Source of the DNA: Legionellaceae bacterium
Lineage (GTDB): Bacteria > Pseudomonadota > Gammaproteobacteria > Legionellales > Legionellaceae
Reading direction: 5' to 3'
DNA: 10,037 bases
NCBI GenBank assembly: GCA_030696465.1
Contig: JAUYSE010000129.1
Coordinates: 1-10,037, forward strand
Position 1 is the stretch's first letter, and every line of letters begins with the position of its first letter. A model generated the notes under the pieces. That model was not told the DNA's origin. It did not search any database and worked only from the letters and a program-made list of their open reading frames with translations. Shown piece after piece: positions 1-5,235 of this stretch. The translations under genes were made by a program, and so were the position numbers.

Positions 1-27
1 AAATCGGGTATAGTTGCCGTCTCTTTT

Positions 28-100
28 GGGCCGTTAGCTCAGTTGGTAGAGCAGAAGGCTTTTAACCTTTGTGTCATAGGTTCGACTCCTATACGGCCCA
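28..100 (+). tRNA. tRNA-Lys, anticodon TTT
   Basis: A full cloverleaf can be folded. The acceptor arm GGGCCGT pairs with ACGGCCC, the D arm is GCTC/GAGC, the anticodon stem is GAAGG/CCTTT with loop CTTTTAA, and the T arm is ATAGG/CCTAT around TTCGACT. The anticodon TTT at 61-63 reads AAA and AAG lysine codons. The discriminator base is A at 100 and no CCA is encoded after it, so the end must be added enzymatically. The second lysine tRNA 112 bp downstream differs at only two positions. Confidence 0.96.
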
Positions 101-139
101 GATTATACCCAAAAGATTTTCAAACTCAGCCCATTTCTT

Positions 140-215
140 GGGCCGTTAGCTCAGTTGGTAGAGCAGAAGGCTCTTAACCTTTGTGTCATAGGTTCGACCC
201 CTATACGGCCCACCA
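140..215 (+). tRNA. tRNA-Lys, anticodon CTT
   Basis: It has the same cloverleaf as the preceding tRNA-Lys, with two base changes: the wobble base of the anticodon (T61 there, C173 here) and the last T-loop base (T87 there, C199 here). The anticodon CTT at 173-175 reads only AAG. Unlike the first copy it encodes its CCA end (213-215). The pair probably arose by tandem duplication followed by anticodon change. Confidence 0.96.
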
Positions 216-234
216 ACTTAGTCGTTTTTTCTCA

Positions 235-311
235 GCGCTCGTAGCTCAGCTGGATAGAGTACTTGGCTTCGAACCAAGGTGTCGGGAGTTCGAGTCTCTC
301 CGAGCGCGCCA
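235..311 (+). tRNA. tRNA-Arg, anticodon TCG
   Basis: The acceptor arm GCGCTCG (235-241) pairs with CGAGCGC (301-307). The anticodon stem CTTGG/CCAAG encloses loop CTTCGAA with anticodon TCG at 269-271, which reads the arginine codon CGA. The discriminator is G308 and CCA is encoded at 309-311. The remnant of a tyrosine integrase starts 43 bp downstream and points towards this gene. That is the usual arrangement when a genomic island has used the 3' end of a tRNA gene as its attachment site. Confidence 0.95.
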
Positions 312-353
312 TATTTATCAAATACTTAACTCTAGTTTGTGACCAAAACGTGT

Positions 354-569
354 CTAAACACGTTCCGCAGCCACCCTCAAGTGCTCACTTGAAAGATGGG
401 CGTAACGCAACACCATCTCATAGTTTGACCAACCACCCAGTTGTTGCAACTCATGTAAAGGTGTACCATTCTGAACGTGCTAGCTTGCCCACGTGTGACG
501 TAAATCATGCCCACGAAAATCTTTGATTCCTGCTCGAACCAACGCTTTTTGCCAAGCATGATTATTACA
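354..569 (-). pseudogene. Tyrosine recombinase (phage/island integrase), C-terminal remnant with internal stop
   Basis: Reading the minus strand from 569 to 354 gives the catalytic C-terminus of a phage-type integrase. AWQKALVRAGIKDF is followed by the HDLRHTWAS box with the catalytic HxxR, then HVQNGTPLHELQQLGGWS, and the nucleophile box MVLRYAHLS with the catalytic tyrosine, ending in AAERV and a TAG stop at 354-356. A TAG at 480-482 interrupts the frame between TWAS and HVQ, where relatives usually have tryptophan, so a TGG to TAG change inactivated it. About 70 residues remain; a full integrase has 330-400, so the N-terminal and core-binding domains are missing. The gene ends next to tRNA-Arg, as integrases of tRNA-targeting islands do. 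The homology may extend a few codons further right, into the 16-bp repeat at 572-587, before sequence of another element begins. Confidence 0.85.
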
Positions 570-571
570 TC

Positions 572-587
572 GCGACACCGTTAACAA
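572..587 (+). repeat. Direct repeat, copy 1 (16 bp)
   Basis: The sequence GCGACACCGTTAACAA occurs here and, identical and in the same orientation, at 5099-5114. This copy sits exactly at the junction between the integrase remnant and the REP-transposase remnant. The two copies bracket about 4.5 kb. They could be target duplications, an attachment core or two ends of a related element; the sequence does not say which. Confidence 0.7.
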
Positions 588-588
588 G

Positions 589-951
589 GGCCTCTACAAA
601 GCCACACTCATCGATTCAGAACAGTATTTCTTAACTTGTATGAAATATATTGAGCTCAACCCCGTTCGAGCACACATGGTACAGACTGCTGCAGACTACA
701 CTTGGTCCAGCTACAAACATCATGCTTATGGAGAACCAAATTTTTTGGTGCACCACTATACAAATTATCTTGCTTTGGACAATACTGACCAAATGCGCCA
801 TGAAAACTATCAGGCATTATTTCAAACATGCATCTCTGAAACAACTTTATCCTCCATTCGAGATTCTACCAATAAAAAATGGCAAGAGGAAAATTTTGTC
901 ATTTTGCCAAGATGTTTTCATAGAGCTCTACCGTTCATTTATTTAGGATAA
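589..951 (+). pseudogene. REP-associated (IS200-like) tyrosine transposase, C-terminal fragment
   Basis: The frame is open from about 589 to a TAA at 949-951. It reads GLYKATLIDSEQYFL, then YIELNPVRAHMV, then ADYTWSSYKHHAYG, and further on YQALF and IRDSTNKKW. This is the order of motifs in the C-terminal half of the TnpA_REP/RAYT family of Y1 single-strand transposases. The N-terminal half with the metal-binding HUH motif is absent; upstream lies integrase sequence. An ATG at 640 could start translation, but homology begins before it, so it is a fragment and not a start. The last 25 codons, after STNKKW, no longer resemble the family, which suggests a frameshift or decay at the end. It is presumably inactive. 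Confidence 0.8.
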
Positions 952-1089
952 TCAGCCGCATAGCCTATGCAATCAATGGGCTAGAAGTTAAGATAGCTCT
1001 CTTAATAAGTTTCGGTTAAAATTTGGTCATATACCTGATTTTCAGTTTCAGCCGCGGCTTCTTCAGTATCTTGGGGACTAAGCACTATG

Positions 1090-1118
1090 AACCCAATCGA
1101 GTCTGACCCCATTGGGTT
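1090..1118. repeat. Perfect inverted repeat with 8-bp arms, possible REP-like end or terminator
   Basis: AACCCAAT (1090-1097) and ATTGGGTT (1111-1118) can form a stem around a 13-nt loop, GAGTCTGACCCC plus one base. It lies 40 bp beyond the stop of the minus-strand operon, so it could stop its transcription, but no run of U follows on that strand. The loop resembles the GGGGTCAGACTC-type sequences often seen beside REP-associated transposase genes. It may therefore be the 3' boundary of the transposase fragment at 589-951; this is from family knowledge, not a search. The remainder of 952-1158 holds nothing I recognise. Confidence 0.5.
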
Positions 1119-1158
1119 TAATCCCGTTTCATTACACTTAACCATTCGTCTGTCTTTC

Positions 1159-1551
1159 TTACTCGTGTTCCGCAAATGCTTCTTGCACCGCCTTTTTTGC
1201 TTGTATAACTTTTGGCACGCCAATATAAAGTGTTAACAAGATAAGTAGCTCTATAATTTGTTGCTTACTTACCCCCACATTAAGAAGATTTTGTGTATGT
1301 GCTTTAATTTCTCCAGGAACAGTGCATGAGGTAACAAGCGAGGAAAAAACTACCATTTCTTTTTCAGGAATAGTAAGGTTAGGTGTTCGCTTCTCCCAAA
1401 CCCCGTACAAACCTTCTGCAACAACAATTTCTGCTAAATCTGGTGAAAACTCAATAAGCTCTTCAAGGAGATAATGACGTGATTCATCATATTTTTCTTT
1501 AAAATTTTTAGCACCTTTTTGAAATTCTGGATTGTTTTTTAAATCTATCAT
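1159..1551 (-). CDS. Carboxymuconolactone decarboxylase (CMD/AhpD-like) family protein
   Basis: The 130-residue protein has the all-helical CMD fold pattern. A first helix pair contains FSPDLAEIVVAEGLYGVW, and the family core EIKAHTQNLLNVGVSKQQI, ELLILLTLYIGVPKVIQAKK spans about residues 81-120. Length matches single-domain members. The family includes the protocatechuate-pathway decarboxylase (PcaC) and AhpD-type peroxidase partners. The paired CxxC of AhpD is missing (only one cysteine, in VTSCTVP), so a decarboxylase or isomerase-like role is more likely than a redox role. H85 in KAHTQN is at the conserved histidine position. The start is ATG at 1551 with GAGGTG just upstream. It follows the aldolase gene by 11 bp and is the last gene of the operon. 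The exact substrate cannot be told. Confidence 0.85.
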   Translation of the reverse strand: MIDLKNNPEFQKGAKNFKEKYDESRHYLLEELIEFSPDLAEIVVAEGLYGVWEKRTPNLTIPEKEMVVFSSLVTSCTVPGEIKAHTQNLLNVGVSKQQIIELLILLTLYIGVPKVIQAKKAVQEAFAEHE

Positions 1552-1562
1552 AAATCACCTCG

Positions 1563-2288
1563 TTAATTATTTTTGATTTCTTTAATTAAATTTCGATTGC
1601 TTCTGTTGATTGATAACACATCAAAATACGGTGTTATAAATAAATAACCTAGTTTATTCATGTGAATAACTGATTTATATGGGTCATCGGCATCTAAAAT
1701 AGCAGTACCGCTATATACATGGTGTGATTTAGCGACACTTGCTATAGATTTTAAAATTTCCAAAAATTCTTTATTTTCCCAGTTAAAATTTGTGTTTCCA
1801 TAATAGCTCACCCACAAATCCGCTGGACCAATTAAAATGGCGGAAATGCCAGGGACTTTACAAATAGCGGGTAAATTCTCAACGGCTTCTTTTGATTCAA
1901 TCATAGGTAAAATAAAAGCATTTTCCGGCGTAACTTTTGATCTAAAAGGAGTGTAAAAGCTACGCATACCTTTGGGTTTGTAAAAAACACTATCCACCAA
2001 GCGCTGCGCGCTAGGGGCATCATCAACATTAGGCCAAATAATGCCTGATGCACCTAAATCCAGCAATTTTCCAACTAAGAGTTGATCATGTGACAAAAGC
2101 CTTACGAAAACAAATTTATCGCTTTGCTCCGCGATTGTTAGCATATTTAATACATCAGGAATACCAATTAGCCCGTGCTGCATATCAATGGTTATGCTAT
2201 CCCAATCATTTTTTAATGCTTGCCTAAACAACTCTAAATCAGGCAAGGAAATAAATGCATTCAACCTTAACTGATCAAAAAAACTCAT
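1563..2288 (-). CDS. HpcH/HpaI-family (class II) aldolase
   Basis: The protein has 241 residues, close to the usual 250-270. It shows the TIM-barrel motifs of the HpcH/HpaI family: DWDSITIDMQHG with the catalytic histidine (H38), FVFVRL with the substrate-binding arginine (R63), LLDLGASGIIWPNV, KPKGMRS, and the metal ligands in ILPMIESKEAV (E131) and ILIGPADLW (D157). Family members reversibly cleave 2-keto-4-hydroxy acids, typically to pyruvate and an aldehyde, using a divalent metal in the cytosol. Its place between a ring-cleavage-type cupin and a CMD protein fits the lower part of a catabolic route. The ATG at 2288 is preceded by AGGAGGT. The gene starts 24 bp after the cupin gene. The alcohol or aldehyde partner is unknown. 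Confidence 0.9.
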   Translation of the reverse strand: MSFFDQLRLNAFISLPDLELFRQALKNDWDSITIDMQHGLIGIPDVLNMLTIAEQSDKFVFVRLLSHDQLLVGKLLDLGASGIIWPNVDDAPSAQRLVDSVFYKPKGMRSFYTPFRSKVTPENAFILPMIESKEAVENLPAICKVPGISAILIGPADLWVSYYGNTNFNWENKEFLEILKSIASVAKSHHVYSGTAILDADDPYKSVIHMNKLGYLFITPYFDVLSINRSNRNLIKEIKNN

Positions 2289-2312
2289 AATACCTCCTGG
2301 AAGTAACTTCTA

Positions 2313-3332
2313 TTATGCTAACTTAATAGTAGAATAATTATCAGACACATACAGATAATATTCTGCTTCGTTACTCATCATATTAAGATCATAATGCACG
2401 CCTTCAGGGATATATAATGTATCACCCTCTTTTACCCAAATAGTATGGAGGCCATCTTCAAGGTGTAAGGTAATATTTATTTCCCCACAAAATAAAATTA
2501 ATATGGCATGATGTGAGTTTTTCAGCCCAACTTTATTTCTATTGTGTAGCTTAAATAAGAAAATATTAAGACCAGAGCTATCATTCAAGTGAAATGCAGG
2601 TGTTGCATTTTTAGGGCCTAATACTGCTGAATAGTGCAAACCATAACTGAACTCATGCCATTTAGCTTTTTTATAACGAAAAGTGCAACCCTCCAATTCT
2701 TCCGCTGAAAAAACCGTAAATTTAGCAGCCTCTTCTTCTGAAATAGGCTCTTTTTCCTTCGCGTTTTCTGGAACAAGATAACCTTTTGTTGTATCAATGA
2801 GGTCAGAGTTTTCGAGTAACACTAATCCTCTACCCCTGGCATGCGTAATAACATTGGGCGCCCAGGTGACTTTTTGTGGATGCTGCGCTGCCATTAAAGA
2901 AAATAAAACATTCTCTTGATCTAACTCTACAAATGCCCTGAAAGACAGTGCGGGTACAGAGATAAGATCTAGCCTACCTAAAGTAATGTCATTACAAGAA
3001 CGTAGTTCACGTCCGCTTAATATCTGAAATCTACCTCTAAGAACAGTAAACACTTCGGTCTCTGGGTGGCTATGAAGCGATGTACCATTACCAGGACCCA
3101 CTCTTCCACCAGTACCCATGCTAAAATTAACATCGGGCGATAAATGCGCCTCTAATTTTGTATTTTTCGCACCAGAAAGTTCGCCAAAACCTTTGGATTC
3201 AATGATGCCGCAGCCAACCAAAGGACAGTCAGCCTTTTTGTGCCCAGGCGTTAAGCAATCAATGTGAGGTGTAGTTAGCGAATGCAATTCATTAAATCTT
3301 ACATAATAATCATCTGCGCAATAGGGCTTCAT
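2313..3332 (-). CDS. Two-domain cupin protein, gentisate 1,2-dioxygenase-like
   Basis: A 339-residue bicupin. The N-terminal cupin (about residues 75-130) has the full metal site: GNGTSLHSHPETEVFTVLRG gives H87, H89 and E93, with G100 ending cupin motif 1. The C-terminal cupin (about 265-315) has SHHAILILFCGEINITL and GDTLYIPEGVHYDL but lacks the HxH-E triad, so it probably does not hold metal. Gentisate and related dioxygenases are bicupins of this size that use Fe(II) to open an aromatic ring, but this one could also be an isomerase or non-catalytic cupin. The start is ATG at 3330-3332 because AAGGAGTG lies 9 nt ahead of it. An in-frame ATG at 3353 would place that ribosome binding site inside the coding region. 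It is the first structural gene after the regulator and probably begins the catabolic transcript. Confidence 0.8.
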   Translation of the reverse strand: MKPYCADDYYVRFNELHSLTTPHIDCLTPGHKKADCPLVGCGIIESKGFGELSGAKNTKLEAHLSPDVNFSMGTGGRVGPGNGTSLHSHPETEVFTVLRGRFQILSGRELRSCNDITLGRLDLISVPALSFRAFVELDQENVLFSLMAAQHPQKVTWAPNVITHARGRGLVLLENSDLIDTTKGYLVPENAKEKEPISEEEAAKFTVFSAEELEGCTFRYKKAKWHEFSYGLHYSAVLGPKNATPAFHLNDSSGLNIFLFKLHNRNKVGLKNSHHAILILFCGEINITLHLEDGLHTIWVKEGDTLYIPEGVHYDLNMMSNEAEYYLYVSDNYSTIKLA

Positions 3333-3341
3333 AAAAAAACA

Positions 3342-3350
3342 CTCCTTTTT
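3342..3350 (-). promoter_or_regulatory. Ribosome binding site deciding the cupin start
   Basis: On the minus strand this reads AAAAAGGAG, ending 9 nt before the ATG at 3332. It supports the shorter start of the cupin gene over the in-frame ATG at 3353. Confidence 0.7.
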
Positions 3351-3373
3351 CAATTATGAATAGTAGAGGTTTA

Positions 3374-3398
3374 TTTTACGGTATTTTTAATGGTAAAA
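3374..3398. repeat. AT-rich inverted repeat in the cupin leader
   Basis: TTTTAC (3374-3379) and GTAAAA (3393-3398) are arranged as a dyad with a 13-bp centre, in the 78-bp gap between the regulator and the cupin gene. It could be part of an operator together with the stronger palindrome at 3400-3417, or chance in AT-rich DNA. A convincing -35/-10 pair cannot be called here. Confidence 0.3.
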
Positions 3399-3399
3399 C

Positions 3400-3417
3400 T
3401 GTCTGATAAATCAGACA
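3400..3417. promoter_or_regulatory. 18-bp perfect palindrome, possible operator of the LuxR-type regulator
   Basis: TGTCTGATAAATCAGACA has 8-bp perfect arms and a 2-bp centre. It overlaps the stop codon (3411-3413) of the regulator gene and lies 68 bp upstream of the cupin start. Size and symmetry fit the dyads of about 18-20 bp bound by LuxR-family dimers, and the position suits control of the cupin-aldolase-CMD genes. As an alternative it could be a weak terminator of the regulator gene, but no clear U run follows on the minus strand. Confidence 0.45.
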
Positions 3418-4208
3418 ATATAACCTGCTTTTGAAGCAATATAGACGGCTTGTGTAATATTCATAGCATCAAGCTTTTCAGTTAAACGTTGGCGATAAGT
3501 ATTAATTGTATTTTTAGTTAATCCTGTAAATGCTGCAATTTCTTGCGCTGTTTTTCCTTGCGCACTCCAATATAGTACGTCTAATTCTGCATTATTAAGA
3601 TTAATTAATTTCTTAGATAAATGTCGTCTGTTGATTACATTTCGACGATAGTTAGCGTCAACGGAAAATTGGCAGTTTGAAAAACCAGGTAGTAGTTGCG
3701 AGTAAATACCCATTGTTTTGTTTAAAAAAACATGGACTTTGTTTTCCAAGAGATCAATAGTATCTCGGTAAAATGCACGGTAATTTATTGATTCAGTCGT
3801 AACATTGCAAGTAACGAGTATAGAGCAATCTCCGCATGAACGGCTAATACAATAGGCTCTATACATTGTATCCTGATTACAAAACGCGTTGATTTTTGAC
3901 TGCATTTCATCAATCTCAATAAAGTCCTCTGGAAAAATGACGCGGTTTACATTTAAATATTTATTATCCAGTAATAGATCACCACGATGCAATCCTGCAG
4001 AAATAATTTTTAATGTTGTTTTAGGTGTGCTAGAAAGCCAGGCCTTCTCTCCTGTTTTCAGAAGAATGGCGATAGTTGTACCAGCAAAATCTGGAATTTC
4101 ATAGAAGGGTTTTGCTAATCGTTTTATAAAATGACGATGCTTAAAGGACGGCACTTCCCATAAATTTTTTGAGTTGTATTTGGCATTATTAAAAGTATGC
4201 AGCTCCAT
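3411..4208 (-). CDS. LuxR-family transcriptional regulator (GerE-type HTH)
   Basis: A 265-residue protein with a C-terminal LuxR-type DNA-binding domain (about residues 200-262): LNNAELDVLYWSAQGKTAQEIA, then FTGLTKNTINTYRQRLTEKL as the recognition region, then AVYIASKAGYIV. The N-terminal 190 residues form an input domain with blocks such as LHRGDLLLDNKYLNVNRVIF and ISRSCGDCSILVTC, the latter cysteine-rich. They do not carry the clear acyl-homoserine-lactone pocket residues of LuxR, so the signal is unknown. The layout resembles the solo LuxR-type regulators of Legionella (inference). ATG at 4208 is preferred over ATG at 4223: a GGAG lies 9 nt before the former, while nothing precedes the latter. 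It is transcribed towards the catabolic genes, 78 bp ahead of them, and probably controls them. Its upstream side is IS21-derived sequence, so its promoter may come from the insertion sequence. Confidence 0.85.
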   Translation of the reverse strand: MELHTFNNAKYNSKNLWEVPSFKHRHFIKRLAKPFYEIPDFAGTTIAILLKTGEKAWLSSTPKTTLKIISAGLHRGDLLLDNKYLNVNRVIFPEDFIEIDEMQSKINAFCNQDTMYRAYCISRSCGDCSILVTCNVTTESINYRAFYRDTIDLLENKVHVFLNKTMGIYSQLLPGFSNCQFSVDANYRRNVINRRHLSKKLINLNNAELDVLYWSAQGKTAQEIAAFTGLTKNTINTYRQRLTEKLDAMNITQAVYIASKAGYIV

Positions 4209-4227
4209 AATATCAAACTCCATTTCT

Positions 4228-4342
4228 ATATTTGGCCGGCAACCGTGCGTATTTCGGTCGGGACGAAAAGCTAATACGGTTTTATCCGAGCGGTGATTTC
4301 GGATTCAGTCAAACGGTTCATCACTCACATTGGCATTATCTG
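4228..4342 (-). mobile_element. Probable 3' non-coding end of an IS21-type element
   Basis: This stretch follows the istB 3' fragment in its direction of reading and is richer in GC than the neighbouring regulator gene. On the minus strand it contains ACCGAAATACGCAC followed by a GGCCGGCC-like stretch (TTGCCGGCCA). This resembles the repeated CCGGAATACGCA/GGCC blocks seen downstream of istB in IS21-family elements. The boundary with the regulator's own upstream DNA is not visible exactly. Confidence 0.45.
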
Positions 4343-4450
4343 TTAAGGTTCTTCAGTCTGTAAAGATTTTTGTTTTTTTCGAAGAGAGTCTCCTTTCAGT
4401 TCAATACGAATAGCATTATGTAAAAGCCTGTCCAAAATGGCGTCTGCAAT
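4343..4450 (-). pseudogene. istB: istB fragment (IS21-family ATPase), C-terminal 35 residues
   Basis: The minus strand from 4450 to the TAA at 4343-4345 encodes IADAILDRLLHNAIRIELKG followed by DSLRKKQ. This is the typical C-terminus of IstB, the AAA+ helper ATPase of IS21-family transposition (…ADAILDRLVHNA.RIELKGES.RK). Walker A and B motifs and everything upstream are missing: the frame runs only to a stop at 4487-4489, and the sequence before IADA is not recognisably IstB. A second istB piece lies just to the right on the opposite strand, so at least one inversion or a second insertion took place. Confidence 0.75.
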
Positions 4451-4515
4451 GACTATTCTGTTCCACATGCGTATGTGCGAAAAACGTTAACCGTTCACGC
4501 CACGCTTGCTGTGGT

Positions 4516-4725
4516 GACGACTCTGAATGGGACTGTGCTCGCGCTTTCCTGCACTGGGACGAGGTGAGCGATGCTGAATGGCTTGAAAAACTTATCGGTT
4601 GGGAAGAAGCATATCGTTCCCAAAAAAGCCTGGACAGTCGCCTGCGCAGTGCACGCATCGGTCGCTTCAAACCATTGGCTGACTTTGACTGGAGCTGACC
4701 AAAACGTTGTGACCGGGATGTCAAG
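4516..4725 (+). pseudogene. istB: istB-like fragment, N-terminal part, with a TGA stop
   Basis: On the plus strand the frame containing GTG 4564 reads DDSEWDCARAFLHWDEVSDA, then EWLEKLIGWEEAYRSQKSLD, then RLRSARIGRFKPLADFDWS, a TGA at 4696-4698, and PKRCDR. This matches the N-terminal region of IstB-type ATPases, where helices rich in Arg and Glu lead to an FDW.WPK block. The TGA stands where that block has tryptophan, so a TGG to TGA change broke the gene. The P-loop ATPase core that should follow is absent; after about 4725 the similarity ends. Its GC content is clearly higher than that of the flanking regulator and sugar genes, as expected for imported DNA. Confidence 0.6.
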
Positions 4726-4805
4726 GAATGGAAAGACAGCAGCGCCAAAAACAACAGCAGAGCGAGCCATGAAAAAGAAACCTGTCAAAACGGAGGAAAC
4801 CGAAC

Positions 4806-5006
4806 ATGCGTGACATGATGTTGGACGCTTTACTGCCAGAATCCATGTCTAATGAAGCGGCATATCACTTGGTGAACTTTATTGGCTATCTTGCCCGCAC
4901 ACTGGAATGCATCTATCACACCCAGATACGGCGCCATGATCGAAAGGTTGAGTTGGAATTTTATTATTCAATGTCAAATGTGATTATGGGGGATCCACCA
5001 TTTTAG
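4806..5006 (+). CDS. Small protein of unknown function in mobile-element debris
   Basis: A 66-residue reading frame with a strong ribosome binding site: GGAGGA at 4792-4797, 8 nt before ATG. The protein begins MRDMMLDALLPESMSNEAAY, continues HLVNFIGYLARTLECIYHTQ and IRRHDRKVELEFYY, and ends MGDPPF. It appears to be one or two helices with no signal peptide, membrane segment or zinc motif. I do not recognise it by name. I have an impression that short proteins with NEAAY.LVNF blocks accompany mobile elements, but I cannot verify that here. A short upstream frame ending …KKKPVKTEETEHA overlaps its start (TGA at 4811-4813), so translational coupling to a now broken upstream gene is possible. It appears intact. 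Confidence 0.6.
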   Translation: MRDMMLDALLPESMSNEAAYHLVNFIGYLARTLECIYHTQIRRHDRKVELEFYYSMSNVIMGDPPF

Positions 5007-5034
5007 TTGTTGCTGGCAGTTTTAGCAGAAGTTA

Positions 5035-5066
5035 GATCAAGGTGGACATGCACGTTAACCTTGATC
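5035..5066. repeat. Inverted repeat with 9-bp arms near the right edge of the IS debris
   Basis: GATCAAGGT (5035-5043) and ACCTTGATC (5058-5066) are perfectly complementary around a 14-bp centre. It lies 28 bp after the small gene at 4806-5006 and could terminate it, though no T run follows. Multiple short repeats of this kind also occur at ends of IS21-type elements. Confidence 0.45.
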
Positions 5067-5098
5067 AATTTAAGCCTGCGCCATATATCCGCGGTTTT

Positions 5099-5114
5099 GC
5101 GACACCGTTAACAA
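5099..5114 (+). repeat. Direct repeat, copy 2 (16 bp)
   Basis: Identical to 572-587 (GCGACACCGTTAACAA) and in the same orientation. It marks the place where the GC-richer IS debris stops and AT-rich DNA leading to the sugar cluster begins. Positions 5115-5235 hold no gene or RNA that I can recognise. Confidence 0.7.
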
Positions 5115-5235
5115 CCATTTTTGCAAGAATGAAAATACAGTAAAACTAATTGTAAGACTACACAAATAGAGCAATTTCTTGTGCAAAACAAATTTTTCTT
5201 GCTTATGAACGACCAGGTTGTTAGCATTTGTCCTA

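Noticed and set aside
28..215. The two lysine tRNA genes as a CRISPR-like or other repeat array
   Set aside because: The repeated units are complete tRNA cloverleaves; no spacer-repeat pattern exists anywhere in the window.
263..526. Plus-strand open frame across tRNA-Arg and the next 215 bp
   Set aside because: It overlaps a confident tRNA and lies antisense to the integrase remnant; its translation resembles nothing.
572..587. 16-bp repeat as a duplicated tRNA-Arg attachment core
   Set aside because: The repeat has no similarity to the 3' end of the tRNA gene, so it is not the usual att duplication of that integrase.
1002..1223. Minus-strand frame ending FIVLSPQDTEEAAAETENQ and 11 further residues
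   Set aside because: It overlaps the end of the CMD gene and crosses the inverted repeat at 1090-1118. The acidic tail looks protein-like, but there is no ribosome binding site or recognisable family.
4223..4223. Longer start for the LuxR-type regulator at ATG 4223
   Set aside because: No ribosome binding site precedes it, while the GGAG that would serve ATG 4208 lies within those five codons.
4416..4788. Two overlapping minus-strand frames opposite the istB-like fragment
   Set aside because: Low-complexity translations rich in Ser and Arg, with no ribosome binding site; shadows of GC-richer DNA.
4571..4813. 80-codon plus-strand frame over the istB-like fragment
   Set aside because: The istB similarity is in another frame of the same strand, so most of this is a shadow. 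Only its last 15 codons, which overlap the start of the small gene, may be meaningful.
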